In this document: positions 1 through 9,988 of the stretch, one piece after another
How the letters are laid out: the number at the start of each line of letters is the position of its first letter
Numbering within the stretch: position 1 is the stretch's first letter
IMG/VR virus record: IMGVR_UViG_3300046318_000144
Span: 20,770-84,769 of that record
Reading direction: 5' to 3' (one strand)
DNA from: a virus
DNA length: 64,000 nucleotides
The notes under the pieces: model-generated
What the model was told of the DNA's origin: nothing
What the model saw: only the letters and a program-made list of their open reading frames with translations
Database searches by the model: none
Program-made: the position numbers and the translations under genes

Positions 1-2
1 CT

Positions 3-3000
3 GGCGCGACGGGGGCAACTGGTCTAACTGGTGCGACGGGTGCAACGGGAGCTACTGGAGCTCAAGGTGCAACTGGACCACAGGGTGCAACGGGAGCTAC
101 AGGTCCAACTGGTGCTACGGGTGCAACGGGAGCTACAGGTCCAACAGGTGCTACGGGTGCAACGGGAGCCACAGGTGCGCAAGGTATATCTATAACCTAT
201 GTAGGTTCAGTATCTACTGAATCTGCACTACCAACTGACGGGGTATCTGTAAATGACGCTTATATAGTTGATGATATCGGGGATTTATTTGTTTGGGGAA
301 ACTCTGGATGGACTAATGTTGGACAAATTGTTGGTCCAACTGGTTCTCAGGGTATTCAAGGACCGACAGGTGCAACTGGTGCAGTTGGAGCTACTGGAGC
401 TACTGGACCTCAGGGAGCAGTAGGCCCAACAGGGGCAACAGGGGCAACAGGAAGTACTGGCGCTATTGGAGCTACGGGAGCTACTGGAGCTACTGGACCT
501 CAGGGAGCAGTAGGCCCAACAGGTTCAGTTGGAGCAACTGGTGCAACTGGTGCAACGGGTGCTATAGGTGCTACGGGTGCAACAGGTCCACAGGGAACAG
601 AAGGTCCAACTGGACCTCAAGGGTTAGTTGGGTATACTGGACCAACAGGTGCTAATGGTGTAGACGGAGCTACTGGCCCCACAGGTGCAACGGGAGCAAC
701 GGGCGCAACGGGTCCAACAGGAGCTGCTTCAACGGTAACTGGTCCTACGGGTGCGCAAGGTACGACAGGTGCAACGGGCGCGACGGGTGCTACTGGACTT
801 CAAGGTGCAACTGGAGCAACTGGAGCAACTGGTGCTTCTGGTCCTACGGGCGCGACTGGAGCAGTTGGAGCTACGGGTGCTACGGGACCGACTGGTCCTC
901 AGGGGGCAACGGGAGCTACGGGTGCATCAAGCACAGTACCTGGACCTACTGGTTCACAAGGCGTTCAAGGTGTTCAGGGTCCAACTGGCGCACAAGGTGC
1001 TACTGGGGCTACTGGGCCTACGGGACCCATAGGACAGACTGGCCCAACTGGTGCAGCCTCGACAGTCACAGGTCCGACTGGTGCTACTGGACCGACAGGT
1101 CCTACTGGAGCTGACTCAACTGTCACTGGCCCAACGGGCTCGACTGGACCATTAGGAGCTCAGGGACCAACTGGACCAACTGGCTCGCAGGGGCCAACTG
1201 GTGCTACAGGTGAGCGCGGTGGCCTTCACTACACTTTCAGTACAACAACAACAATGTCAGACCCAGGTAATGGGTTTATAAGATTTAACAACGCAACAAT
1301 ATCTTCAGTAACTGCTATAGCAATAGATGATCTAACTAAAGAAGGTACTGATCTATCAAACTATCTACTAACGTTTGATGACTCTACTGCTACATCAGTA
1401 AAAGGTCACTTAATAATTCAAAGTAATACTGCATCAGATGCAACTTACTGCATATTTGCATTAACAGCTTTAACTGATAACGTGGGATGGACTCAGTTTG
1501 CTGTTTCATATGTTTCTGGAACTCTTCCCAGTAACGCAGAAGTAATTTCACTATCCTTTAGCAGATTAGGTGATGTAGGAGCCACTGGTGCTACTGGAGC
1601 TTCTGGTGCAACTGGGCCCACTGGACCATCTGGTGGTCCTACGGGACCCACTGGTGCGACTGGAGCACAAGGTCCACAAGGTCCACAGGGTATTCAAGGT
1701 GTAGAAGGTCCAACTGGACCTGCAGGTGCTGACGGAATTATCGGTGTTGACGGTGCAACTGGTCCTACAGGCCCTACTGGTCCAACAGGTGCTATGGGTG
1801 CAGCTAGCACCGTAACTGGTCCTACAGGTGCAACTGGGCCTACAGGTCCTGCAGGTACCGATGGAATTATCGGTGTTGACGGTGCAACTGGTCCTACAGG
1901 TGCAACTGGTGCGACTGGACCGACTGGAGCTACAGGTGCAACTGGAGCTGACTCAACTGTCACAGGCCCAACTGGTGCGACTGGAGCTACAGGTCCGAGT
2001 GCTACACTATCTGCAACTAATACTGTAGTTGTTGGTAAGTTATCTAGTGATCAATCAATTGCTTCAGCTACTAATGACATACTTATCTCATTCGTAGATG
2101 ATATTGATCCCAATAACTGGTGGGACCCAACAGCTAAGCAATTTAAACCAAACATTGCAGGATACTACAACGTCACTCTACAGGTGTGGTGGACTGCTGC
2201 TGGAACTACAACAAACCAGTACAACGTTCAAATTAGAAAGAATAGCAGCACCTCCGCTATCTTTCAGAACCAGACAGTAACAGGCTCTGGTACATCTCAA
2301 GGTGGAAGCAGGATTATCTACCTCGACGGTTCGACTGACTACATAGATTTCACTGCATACAATGGTGACTCATCATCTAGAAGCCTCCAATGGGGTGGCG
2401 CTGGTCAGGGAACTTGGTTCTCTGCATCACTAACAACTGTAGGTGTCGGAGCAACTGGTCCAACGGGGCCAGCTGGAACTAACGGCACTATTGGTGTTGA
2501 CGGTGCAACTGGACCAACTGGTGCTACAGGACCGACTGGACCATCTGGACATTACACAGTATCTGAAACGGCTCCATCTAGTCCTTCAGTCGGAGATATT
2601 TGGTTTGATTCAGCTACTGGAAGAACTTACATCTACTACGACAGCTACTGGGTAGAATCTTTCTCTAACTTGGTAGGACCCACTGGTCCTCAAGGCCCTA
2701 GTGGCTCTTATTGGAGTAGAGTAGTACTCTCTACATCTATAGCAAACTCCAACGCTACTGCCAACACTCTTGCAGATTTAACTGGTCTAGAGTTTGCAGT
2801 AGTTACAGGAAATACCTACTATTTCAAAGGCATTTTCCAATATACTGCTGCAGCCAATACTACTGGATCTAGGTGGACTATTACTGGCCCAGCTTCTCCT
2901 ACATACCTATCCTTCGAGTCATCAGTTGTAGCCGCCACTACTGGTTCGTACAATATCTTCACTAACAATGCCTACGGGTCACCAGCTGTATCAGCTGCAT

Positions 3001-3149
3001 CACTCACGACAGGCAACATAGCAGTGCTAGAAGGATTTATAAAACCATCTGCTGATGGTACAGTTAAGTTCCAATTCTCTTCAGAAATCTCAAACTCTGC
3101 TATTACAGCACTACCAGGCTCATTCATCGAGTATGGTCAAGTATTATAG
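3..3149 (+). CDS. Collagen-like tail fibre, 5'-truncated by the window edge
   Basis: The frame is open from the first bases of the window without a stop, so the gene starts upstream; the ATG at 1254 is internal. The visible ~1,048 codons hold long Gly-X-Y runs (GAT, GPT, GPQ repeats) that should form a collagen-type triple helix. These runs are broken by globular inserts: a small domain around 186-330, a domain beginning at about 1227, a C1q/TNF-like jelly-roll candidate around 2000-2440 (aromatic GYY pattern), a short insert at 2550-2680, and a non-collagen C-terminal domain from about 2700. Phage collagen-like proteins are usually trimeric side fibres. Adsorption is the inferred role. The next gene is another fibre 13 bases downstream, suggesting one operon. 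The fibre identity is strong; the receptor is unknown. Confidence 0.88.
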   Translation, partial: GATGATGLTGATGATGATGAQGATGPQGATGATGPTGATGATGATGPTGATGATGATGAQGISITYVGSVSTESALPTDGVSVNDAYIVDDIGDLFVWGNSGWTNVGQIVGPTGSQGIQGPTGATGAVGATGATGPQGAVGPTGATGATGSTGAIGATGATGATGPQGAVGPTGSVGATGATGATGAIGATGATGPQGTEGPTGPQGLVGYTGPTGANGVDGATGPTGATGATGATGPTGAASTVTGPTGAQGTTGATGATGATGLQGATGATGATGASGPTGATGAVGATGATGPTGPQGATGATGASSTVPGPTGSQGVQGVQGPTGAQGATGATGPTGPIGQTGPTGAASTVTGPTGATGPTGPTGADSTVTGPTGSTGPLGAQGPTGPTGSQGPTGATGERGGLHYTFSTTTTMSDPGNGFIRFNNATISSVTAIAIDDLTKEGTDLSNYLLTFDDSTATSVKGHLIIQSNTASDATYCIFALTALTDNVGWTQFAVSYVSGTLPSNAEVISLSFSRLGDVGATGATGASGATGPTGPSGGPTGPTGATGAQGPQGPQGIQGVEGPTGPAGADGIIGVDGATGPTGPTGPTGAMGAASTVTGPTGATGPTGPAGTDGIIGVDGATGPTGATGATGPTGATGATGADSTVTGPTGATGATGPSATLSATNTVVVGKLSSDQSIASATNDILISFVDDIDPNNWWDPTAKQFKPNIAGYYNVTLQVWWTAAGTTTNQYNVQIRKNSSTSAIFQNQTVTGSGTSQGGSRIIYLDGSTDYIDFTAYNGDSSSRSLQWGGAGQGTWFSASLTTVGVGATGPTGPAGTNGTIGVDGATGPTGATGPTGPSGHYTVSETAPSSPSVGDIWFDSATGRTYIYYDSYWVESFSNLVGPTGPQGPSGSYWSRVVLSTSIANSNATANTLADLTGLEFAVVTGNTYYFKGIFQYTAAANTTGSRWTITGPASPTYLSFESSVVAATTGSYNIFTNNAYGSPAVSAASLTTGNIAVLEGFIKPSADGTVKFQFSSEISNSAITALPGSFIEYGQVL

Positions 3150-3162
3150 GAATAGATAACAC

Positions 3163-4422
3163 ATGACAGCAATAGATTTTCCTAATAGCCCCTCCGTCGG
3201 TAATACCCACAGTGCTGGAGGTAGAACTTGGATATGGACTGGGTCAGTTTGGAACGCAGTAGAGACTACTTCAGTTGGAGGTGCGACTGGACCGACTGGC
3301 CCTACTGGTCCACAATCTACAGTAACTGGCCCCACGGGTGCAACTGGCGCGACTGGACCTACTGGCCCCTACCTAACTAGTGCTTATACATTTTCAGCTA
3401 CAACTACTAACTCTGACCCTGGAAATGGTATTTTTAGATTAAATACTGCAAATGCTAGCCTAACTACTGCTATTTATATTGATAATCAAGATATAGGAAC
3501 TACTAGCCGAACTGCTTGGTACGATACTTGGGATGACTCTAGTAGCACTATAAAAGGTATTCTAAATATAACTAATACAGTATCTCCTAGTGATTCTGTC
3601 ACATTTACCATAACTGGGTCAGTCGGGGCTGGAGCTGGATACTACTCAATACCAGTTAGCTATCTCGCTGGTAACACTCCAACAGGATCAGCAGTATATG
3701 CAATAAGTTTTTATAGGTATGGAGACCTAGGATCTACAGGACCTCAGGGCTCTCAGGGAGTTACAGGACCGTCAGGAGCTACTGGTCCGACAGGTCCACT
3801 CGGTCTAGGTCTAAATATTTTAGACTATTACGCAAATTTAACTGCACTCCAATCAGCGCATCCTACTGGATCAGCTGGGCAAATGTACTTAGTATCAGAC
3901 ACTGTATACATCTGGGATACTGGAACATCAGCCTGGGTAGCATCTAATTTCGTATACCCATCGCTAACTTCTTATGTAACCTTAACTGGTACAGAAACTT
4001 TAACTAATAAAACCCTACAATCACCATCATTAACTGGACAAGCAAAAGAAACAATAACCACTGTTGGTACAGGATTTGCAACTTCTTATAACTTTGATGT
4101 AGCTACTTCAGCTGTTGTATACATAACTGCAAACTCTACTGCAAATGGAACTGTAAACTTTAGAGCTAGCTCAGGGGCCTCGCTAGATTCATTCATGTCC
4201 ACGGGGCAATCAGTTACATGTACACTACTTTTAACAAATTCAAGCCCAGCTTATTACCCAAATGCTTTTCAAATAGATGGAAGTTCAGTAACCCCTAAAT
4301 GGGCTGGAGGAACTGCACCAACATCTGGAAATGCTTCATCAGTTGATATGTACTCATTCACTATTGTAAAAACTGCTAGTGCTACTTTTACAGTATTAGC
4401 TACTCAGTTGAAGTACGCATAA
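3163..4422 (+). CDS. Second collagen-like tail fibre / receptor-binding protein
   Basis: This 419-residue protein starts with a short N-terminal head (SPSVGNTHSAGGRTW pattern) common in phage fibre proteins. Two short Gly-Pro-Thr collagen stretches and a globular domain follow. The domain at about residues 75-195 (YTFS, SDPGNG) is paralogous to the one beginning near 1227 in the preceding fibre. A TLTNKTL motif, frequent in phage fibres, lies at about residue 283. The last ~120 residues resemble a C-terminal domain seen in many aquatic phage fibres (AYYP, TPKWAGG, FTIVKTA). It is probably trimeric and exposed at the tail tip or side. A weak purine-rich site precedes the ATG. It is most likely co-expressed with its neighbours. 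Confidence 0.85.
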   Translation: MTAIDFPNSPSVGNTHSAGGRTWIWTGSVWNAVETTSVGGATGPTGPTGPQSTVTGPTGATGATGPTGPYLTSAYTFSATTTNSDPGNGIFRLNTANASLTTAIYIDNQDIGTTSRTAWYDTWDDSSSTIKGILNITNTVSPSDSVTFTITGSVGAGAGYYSIPVSYLAGNTPTGSAVYAISFYRYGDLGSTGPQGSQGVTGPSGATGPTGPLGLGLNILDYYANLTALQSAHPTGSAGQMYLVSDTVYIWDTGTSAWVASNFVYPSLTSYVTLTGTETLTNKTLQSPSLTGQAKETITTVGTGFATSYNFDVATSAVVYITANSTANGTVNFRASSGASLDSFMSTGQSVTCTLLLTNSSPAYYPNAFQIDGSSVTPKWAGGTAPTSGNASSVDMYSFTIVKTASATFTVLATQLKYA

Positions 4423-4423
4423 T

Positions 4424-5089
4424 ATGCCTATATTAAGTTCAATAGCAAATGCCAGTAGAGCACTAAAAGGTAAATTTGTTTTTCTTAATTACACTAGTTT
4501 TTCTACTTTTCAAAATGATGGAATAGCTTATTTCGGAGCACCATACGAGCCACAAATAATAAATAACTACATATACCTAACACGTCTTAATTTTGGTAAT
4601 GCTGCTACTGTTTATTTTAAAAATAGTAGAAATTTTGATAGAAGTTTTTCTCTAAGTTGCAATATTGAAGCATCTGGTGCCACCGTTGAAGCAGATGGAT
4701 TTTGCATTCAATGGACTGCAACAAATAATAGCTATGGAACTGGTGGTTCCAATGCTGGTCGTATTGCAGATGCTGCTACAATACATGCAATATCATTTAG
4801 AACATACCAAACTGACTCTATAGTTTGGCATAAAAATAACGTACAACAAGCTACAGCGACTCCAGCTATAGGAATTGGAACTAACCTATACGTATGGCTA
4901 GATTACGTACATGAGACTCAGACTGCTTACCTTTACTACAGTACAACTAGTACTAAGCCAGGTTCAGCACAGCAAACATATACTTCTTTTGTTTTTGATA
5001 CTGGATCTTACTATTTTAGTATTGGTGCTGGTAGTGGTACATACTCAGATAATCAATTTGTTAAAACAATTAATTTAACTTTTAACTAG
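4424..5089 (+). CDS. L-type (legume-like) lectin domain protein, putative adhesin
   Basis: The protein has 221 residues. The pattern ADGFCIQWTA near residue 84, followed by a VWLDYVHETQTAYLYYS-like strand pair near residue 165, matches the concanavalin A-like/legume lectin sandwich, in which an ADG(F) segment leads into the carbohydrate-binding site and a V-W-x-D-Y strand follows. There is no signal peptide. The start lies one base after the stop of the upstream fibre, so translation is probably coupled, and no clear Shine-Dalgarno is visible. Together with the two collagen fibres it suggests that the receptor is a surface glycan. It could also be a fibre chaperone or decoration. Lectin fold is inferred from motif pattern only. 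Confidence 0.65.
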   Translation: MPILSSIANASRALKGKFVFLNYTSFSTFQNDGIAYFGAPYEPQIINNYIYLTRLNFGNAATVYFKNSRNFDRSFSLSCNIEASGATVEADGFCIQWTATNNSYGTGGSNAGRIADAATIHAISFRTYQTDSIVWHKNNVQQATATPAIGIGTNLYVWLDYVHETQTAYLYYSTTSTKPGSAQQTYTSFVFDTGSYYFSIGAGSGTYSDNQFVKTINLTFN

Positions 5090-5242
5090 AACTCTCATGT
5101 TTCTTCTCGCAATCTCTCGCAAGAACAGTGACCACGTATAGCTTTTTACAGACACTACACATATAGGGGTCTGGTTTTCTAGTATTCTGTTGCAATAGAG
5201 TTCTTTCGGTCAAATGACTTATATCTAATTATCTCACGAAAG

Positions 5243-5267
5243 AAAAAAGACGAGCCTTAGCTCGTCT
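5243..5267 (-). terminator. Intrinsic terminator of the primase-helicase gene
   Basis: A perfect 8-bp stem (5248-5255 with 5260-5267) encloses a 4-base loop, and on the minus strand it is followed by a run of six T (5243-5248). It begins six bases past the stop codon of the minus-strand primase gene. On the plus strand the T-tract is lacking, so it should act mainly on minus-strand transcripts, although the hairpin also separates the converging plus-strand fibre operon. Confidence 0.85.
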
Positions 5268-5272
5268 ATTCT

Positions 5273-7870
5273 CTAGAAGTTTCTAGCAAATCTAGTTGCT
5301 TCTCCCCAGTTTACTTCTGCTGATGGCACTGGTCTAGGGATAAGTAGTCGGTTATGAATATCAGCTCTAGCACCTTGCCCCTCAATCTTTAGACCACGGT
5401 CTGACAGTTTACGCTGAAACCCAATCTGAGATAGCGGACGCTCTCCACGCTCTTCTGACCACATGCGGTATACAGAATATAGAGATTTAACCGAAATTGA
5501 AGCTCCCTCTGATTCCAAAGTTTCTTCATCCAAGAACATACCAATACGGTCTTCATTCTTTCGATAGATTTCAGCCGCGTCTTTTACAGCGGCACACCAG
5601 CCAAGAGGATCTCTAGCTCCAGAGTTTAGATACTTAATTGCACCCTCTACTGCCCAAGCAAGTACCGCTGGAAGACCACCCTCTGGGTCAGCTAAGTAAG
5701 CCTTCAAATCTGGATCTGGGTTCTCAGCAACATAACTCCAAGGAATCGGGCGAAGACGACGCCACATAGCTTCATCATTAATGATAGGTCGGTGGTTAGT
5801 AGTAACCCACAGCTTACCCTGAGCCTTAAAAGTAAATGGCTTTTCACCAGGAGAACGGCCTTGAATAGTAGATGAACCAGTAAGTTGCTTGATTTGATTC
5901 TCATTGATACGCTCTGACTCTGGCAACTCATCTACCCAAATCATACGCTTACCACGGAGTTCAGCTAGGTAGTACTGGTGAGACGAGTTATTACTATTAG
6001 CAGCAGCTAGCATCTCAGATGGTAGAGTTCCAGCGTATTGCTCAGTACCTAGAGCTTCAACTACAGTTTCAACAAAAGTATTCTTACCAGAACCAGCTGG
6101 ACCATACACAAGGAATAGTACATCCTGATTACTCATACCAGTTAGTGAATAACCAACTGCACGCTGAATCCAGTCCTGAAGTTCCTTGTCTCCACCAGTA
6201 GCAAAGTCAATAAACTGCTCCCAGCGGACATTTCTAATTCCAGGGGTATAGGCAACAGGGGCACGCTTAGTGATGTATAGCTCTGGCTTACCTTTAACTA
6301 GCTCTCCAGTGCGTAGATCAATAACACCATTAGCAACACCTAGCAGGTTCAAGTCACCATCCCACTGCTCTACACCAACAATAATACGTGGGTCAGAGAT
6401 AGCACTACGAACCATACCACTTAGACGAGTGTTAGATTTAGCTTGATTAGCCCATTTGACTAAGTCTTGCTTTTTCTGCTGGTCACTTTCTCCCCAGTTT
6501 GCAGTCTCAGCTGCAATCATTGGAGAGATACGCTTAGCTAACTCAGACATTTCTAGTTCTTCTTGATCTGGCTTCCAATATGTTCCATTCCAGTGGAACC
6601 AGCCAAGACCAACGCTGTAGCGGATAGCAGAACCATAAGCATCAACTAGACGACGACCATTACCGACATCAGTAAGAGTACGTTTACCAGGGATACCACC
6701 ATCATCTTCCGATACAGCATCGACGTCACTAGGGATATCAATGTTTCCGTTACTAGATGCGTCTCGAACTGATAAACCATCACTCACCAACTGCGAAATA
6801 GCATCTCCATAGTTGGTTGGCTTTGACTGCTCCGACTTACTAACTCCCTCATTCTGAGACTGTTCAGCCCACTTCTGACCCTGCTCCCAGTCAGATAGCC
6901 CTGGCCACATTCTGTCAGTTTTAGGGTTTTCGGCAACAAAATCCATAGCACGTCGAACATGCATTAGTAAAGAGTTTGGTCCCTCCAGCTCCATTGGTGG
7001 ACGGACCTTCTCGTAGTTAAATCGAATCATCATTGTTTCGACCATCATACGAGCATCTGAAGATGTTCCATATTTATTAGCTAAAGCGCACCCTAGTTTA
7101 TAGATATCTACAGCACGAGAACCCTCATCGATTCCCTCTTCAATAAACTTCTCGATATTGACTTTTTCGCCACGATATTCGAGACCAGTCATCCAGTCCC
7201 AGGTGCCATCGCCATATGAAGATGAACCAGACTTTTTATTACCTTTACGGAGAGCTTCTAAAAGTTCTTCAGGGGCTTCCGCCATTTCAAGCTCCCATGG
7301 AGCATGACCTGGCTTCCAATCATAAATATTCCCAGAGAAGTGGCGCGACGGGGAGATTAGCACATACCCATTGTGCTTAATGTCAATACCTTTTAGACCG
7401 CTTTTTTGTAGGTTACCTACTAGCTGCTCATCTGGACTGCACTTGTAGTAGAGGTGACGACCACGAACTACTTTACCACCGATGTTGTACTCACCAGTAA
7501 GGGCCTCGACTGTGGGCGGGAGGTTTCCATCTACAAGATTTTCAAAAATTTCAAAAGAGTTTTCACCATCAGAGCGTGGGTCAATATCTATTACTAGGAA
7601 TCCAGACGGTGCGCAAAAAACACCAATGTTATAGTCAGGATTCTGGTCCCACCACGTGGAAACTAAATAACGGTCATCAGTAGCTTTATCGTTCCACTGG
7701 CCAATAGCTGGGTGCTTACCAACATCTTTTGGCTCATTGTGAGGACTGTTACAGGTGCAGCGACCTCCAGCATCGATACCGTGGCACGGCATAATCTTCC
7801 AGCCTTGACTGGCATACCAAGATGCACCTTTAACAAGTCGACCATTGCCTGCGGACTCCCATGAAGACAT
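5273..7870 (-). CDS. Bifunctional prim-pol primase / SF3 (D5-type) helicase
   Basis: This 865-residue replication protein has two enzymatic parts. The N-terminal ~200 residues are an archaeo-eukaryotic primase (prim-pol) domain: Cys/His-rich lead (GGRCTC, GKHP), catalytic acids D95 and D97 in VIDIDPR, and the conserved His139 in GRHLYY. The C-terminal half is an SF3/D5-like ATPase with Walker A GPAGSGKNT (K596), Walker B WVDE (D647-E648) and a TTNHRP sensor followed by the arginine-rich MWRRLR. It would unwind and prime phage DNA at the fork. It is the only gene of its transcription unit except a possible 12-codon leader, and is followed directly by a hairpin terminator. Polymerase, SSB and recombinases lie in a separate minus-strand block. 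Confidence 0.92.
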   Translation of the reverse strand: MSSWESAGNGRLVKGASWYASQGWKIMPCHGIDAGGRCTCNSPHNEPKDVGKHPAIGQWNDKATDDRYLVSTWWDQNPDYNIGVFCAPSGFLVIDIDPRSDGENSFEIFENLVDGNLPPTVEALTGEYNIGGKVVRGRHLYYKCSPDEQLVGNLQKSGLKGIDIKHNGYVLISPSRHFSGNIYDWKPGHAPWELEMAEAPEELLEALRKGNKKSGSSSYGDGTWDWMTGLEYRGEKVNIEKFIEEGIDEGSRAVDIYKLGCALANKYGTSSDARMMVETMMIRFNYEKVRPPMELEGPNSLLMHVRRAMDFVAENPKTDRMWPGLSDWEQGQKWAEQSQNEGVSKSEQSKPTNYGDAISQLVSDGLSVRDASSNGNIDIPSDVDAVSEDDGGIPGKRTLTDVGNGRRLVDAYGSAIRYSVGLGWFHWNGTYWKPDQEELEMSELAKRISPMIAAETANWGESDQQKKQDLVKWANQAKSNTRLSGMVRSAISDPRIIVGVEQWDGDLNLLGVANGVIDLRTGELVKGKPELYITKRAPVAYTPGIRNVRWEQFIDFATGGDKELQDWIQRAVGYSLTGMSNQDVLFLVYGPAGSGKNTFVETVVEALGTEQYAGTLPSEMLAAANSNNSSHQYYLAELRGKRMIWVDELPESERINENQIKQLTGSSTIQGRSPGEKPFTFKAQGKLWVTTNHRPIINDEAMWRRLRPIPWSYVAENPDPDLKAYLADPEGGLPAVLAWAVEGAIKYLNSGARDPLGWCAAVKDAAEIYRKNEDRIGMFLDEETLESEGASISVKSLYSVYRMWSEERGERPLSQIGFQRKLSDRGLKIEGQGARADIHNRLLIPRPVPSAEVNWGEATRFARNF

Positions 7871-7908
7871 TAGTCACTCACCTTAATTTCGTCATTTTCG
7901 ATACTCAT
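7870..7908 (-). CDS. Possible 12-codon leader peptide upstream of primase
   Basis: A 12-codon reading frame (starts MSIENDEIK) begins at 7908 behind a GGGAGA Shine-Dalgarno-like box. Its TAA overlaps the ATG of the primase-helicase gene by one base (TAATG). The arrangement suggests translational coupling. The primase also has its own weaker GGTGAG site inside the leader, so the leader may be fortuitous. Confidence 0.35.
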   Translation of the reverse strand: MSIENDEIKVSD

Positions 7909-8095
7909 AATTCTCCCAAATATGTAGTAATAGATTACAGCAAAAGTCGACAAATGTAAAACTTAAGCCAAAAATTTTTAAACTGACCGAAAATAGCTGA
8001 CCTAACAGCTTGCCGAAATCAGGGCGACCCAGATGGGGTAAAATTATAGGAACGAACCTAATCGATTCTCTACACAGTAAGAACTATTATAGACC

Positions 8096-8461
8096 ATGTC
8101 AGTGGAACTTATATTAACCATAGCAGCTGTAATTACAGCTCTAGGTGTAATCATCGGATCAATTGTGGCTATCTACCGAGTAGCCAGACGCATTGGTGAT
8201 GCTATCGGCGTTGACCGCTCTGGAAGAACTCTATCAGAAAGATTAGAGCGAGTAGAGCACCAACTTTGGGAAAATGGTGGAAGCTCGTTGGCTGATAGAG
8301 TAAACAACATTGACACTGCAGTTATTAAAATTTCAGCAGAAGTAGAGTTCATAAAAAATTTAGTAGTAGCGGCAGCGCAGATTCCAGCTCCGCAAGTCCA
8401 TCTAGTAGAGGAATCGACGACACAACCAGTACGTAAAACACGTGCAAAAAAGGCTAGTTAG
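8096..8461 (+). CDS. Small membrane-anchored coiled-coil protein
   Basis: The 121-residue protein has one strong N-terminal transmembrane helix (residues ~4-28), then a basic stretch, a short helical segment with an ENGGSSLADRV motif (residues ~60-70), and a Lys/Arg-rich tail. Small phage proteins with one TM helix followed by an NGGSSL-type motif are common in actinophages, where they are annotated as DUF2746-like or holin candidates; the function is unproved. It is the first gene of the plus-strand island. There is no Shine-Dalgarno before the ATG, but a TATTAT box ends five bases upstream, so a leaderless or near-leaderless transcript is possible. It might be a holin or an anchor for membrane complexes. 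Confidence 0.7.
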   Translation: MSVELILTIAAVITALGVIIGSIVAIYRVARRIGDAIGVDRSGRTLSERLERVEHQLWENGGSSLADRVNNIDTAVIKISAEVEFIKNLVVAAAQIPAPQVHLVEESTTQPVRKTRAKKAS

Positions 8462-8516
8462 TTTTAGTTTTATACGCTAGAATAAAAAAGACAAATGACA
8501 TATGAAGGAGTACGGC

Positions 8517-8789
8517 TTGTCCTCTCTATCTCAGAAGCTTACACAAGCATCGGAAGAGTCATCAACACTACTATGCAAACTGGGTAACTTACTAACTCCA
8601 AAAAGTAAGCTTAACAAAGAAGAAAAATCCCAGCTTCAAGAAATCCTAAACGCCCCTAGTGACGACCCAACGAGAGTGTCAAACTCGACGCTGGCTCAGG
8701 TGTTACGGGAAGAGGGTTTTGACATATCAAATAGTTCTGTCGATAGACATCGACGAAAAACCTGTTCTTGTTATCGGAAGGTAAAGTAA
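8517..8789 (+). CDS. Small putative HTH DNA-binding protein (TTG start preferred)
   Basis: I prefer the TTG at 8517 because AAGGAG (8505-8510) sits six bases upstream; the in-frame ATG at 8502 contains that box and has no ribosome site of its own. The product has about 90 residues. Its C-terminal half (TLAQVLREEGFDISNSSVDRH) has the rhythm of a helix-turn-helix, with the second helix followed by a basic RHRRK segment and a CSC pair. Similar small proteins sit before phosphoesterase genes in actinophages. The stop directly abuts the ATG of the phosphoesterase, so the two are translationally coupled. It could be a local repressor or a nucleic-acid adaptor for its neighbour; no target site was identified. 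Confidence 0.6.
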   Translation: MSSLSQKLTQASEESSTLLCKLGNLLTPKSKLNKEEKSQLQEILNAPSDDPTRVSNSTLAQVLREEGFDISNSSVDRHRRKTCSCYRKVK

Positions 8790-9983
8790 ATGAGCTTGGG
8801 AGAGCGATTAAGTAAACTGGCTAGTCCAGGAGTTACTGGTTCGGACATTAAAAGTTTAAACATTCCAGAAGATTGGCGTCCAAGAATGGATGTTGATACT
8901 TCAAAGGGCGGGTTTGTTATCTCAAAACCCAGACCATCCGCAGAAATACCAGACGCTACTGCCATCTTAGAAGAGTTTGGGTTGGACCCAAATGACTGGA
9001 TAGTCTCCTCCATGAGAAGAGGTAAATGGCAGAAGTATGATGGAGAGTTTTTAGAATCCGTAAGAGTAAATCTAACTCCAGCTGGTGTTAATTATAGGGA
9101 CCAGTTAGATGCTGAACAACTTATAGATGAAATTAAAAAGTGGCGTCCAGAGCGCGGAGTAAAGAGTTCTACAGGAAAAGGTGCATATCTTATTGCACCT
9201 AGCGACCAGCAGATTGGTAAGAAGGCTGGAGATGGTGGAACTGAACAGTCTATAGAGCGAATCCTTAATCTAACTCAGGGAGCAGTGAATAAGTATGAAA
9301 GTTATCGCAAGATTGGTCTCGACATTGGAACTATTGTTCTTGCTCTTCCTGGTGACCACGTGGAGGGAATCGTCAGCCAAAATGGACGACTCCAAGGACA
9401 AGCAGCCTCGGACTTAGGTCTAACCGAGCAAGTACGTGTTGCACGTCGTCTATTGATGGCTCAGATTAAAGCGTTTGCTCCACTAGCCGAGAACATGGTT
9501 GTTCCAGTAGTAAATGGTAACCACGACGAGGTAACTCGTCAGGTTGCTGCAGACCCAGCTGACGGTTGGAACGTAGAGATTGCTTCGGCAGTACAAGACG
9601 CTTGCGCTGAGAACCCATCACTACAGCACGTACAGTTTAGATATCCATCATCTGGACATCAAACATTGGCAGTAGACATCTGCGGCACTACCTTAGGGCT
9701 ATTTCATGGACATCAGTCACGCGACGCTGTGAAGTATCTATCAGGACAAGCAGCAGGTCAAACTGCACTTGGTATGGCAGATGTTTGGATCTCTGGACAC
9801 TTTCACAACTTTACATGTAAAGATATTGGCCACCGCCTATGGGTACAAGCTCCTACCACCGATCCTGGATCAGATTGGTATAGAGACTTTTCTGGAATGC
9901 AATCTAAGCCAGGACTATTGACTATGGTTTTAGGTGGAGACTTTGACCCACGAGAATTTATTAACGTACTCCCGACTAAGTAG
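8790..9983 (+). CDS. Calcineurin-like metallophosphoesterase
   Basis: All five motif blocks of a binuclear metallophosphoesterase are visible in 397 residues: D139-x-Q141 (SDQQIG), G188-D189-H-x-E-G, N244-H245-D246 (GNHDE), FHGH, and G336-H337-F-H339. The first ~130 residues are family-specific and unassigned. Substrate could be nucleic acid (SbcD/Mre11-like exonuclease or 2',3'-cyclic phosphodiesterase) or a small phosphodiester. The position in a short operon with a small HTH-like protein and a glycosyltransferase gives no decisive clue. The start is adjacent to the upstream stop. The fold assignment is firm, the substrate is not. Confidence 0.85.
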   Translation: MSLGERLSKLASPGVTGSDIKSLNIPEDWRPRMDVDTSKGGFVISKPRPSAEIPDATAILEEFGLDPNDWIVSSMRRGKWQKYDGEFLESVRVNLTPAGVNYRDQLDAEQLIDEIKKWRPERGVKSSTGKGAYLIAPSDQQIGKKAGDGGTEQSIERILNLTQGAVNKYESYRKIGLDIGTIVLALPGDHVEGIVSQNGRLQGQAASDLGLTEQVRVARRLLMAQIKAFAPLAENMVVPVVNGNHDEVTRQVAADPADGWNVEIASAVQDACAENPSLQHVQFRYPSSGHQTLAVDICGTTLGLFHGHQSRDAVKYLSGQAAGQTALGMADVWISGHFHNFTCKDIGHRLWVQAPTTDPGSDWYRDFSGMQSKPGLLTMVLGGDFDPREFINVLPTK

Positions 9984-9988
9984 GAATT

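Noticed and set aside
751-1032. Open frames overlapping the collagen region on both strands (751-1032, 1694-1963, 1828-2028, 2443-2655)
   Set aside because: They are shadows of the Gly-X-Y repeats; only the frame that gives glycine at every third residue is coherent and continuous to 3149.
1-1230. CRISPR-like or satellite periodicity
   Set aside because: The short period comes from Gly-X-Y codons (nine-base unit) and has no conserved repeat/spacer structure.
1254-1256. ATG as start of the first fibre gene
   Set aside because: The same frame is open with collagen repeats back to position 3, and there is no ribosome site before this ATG.
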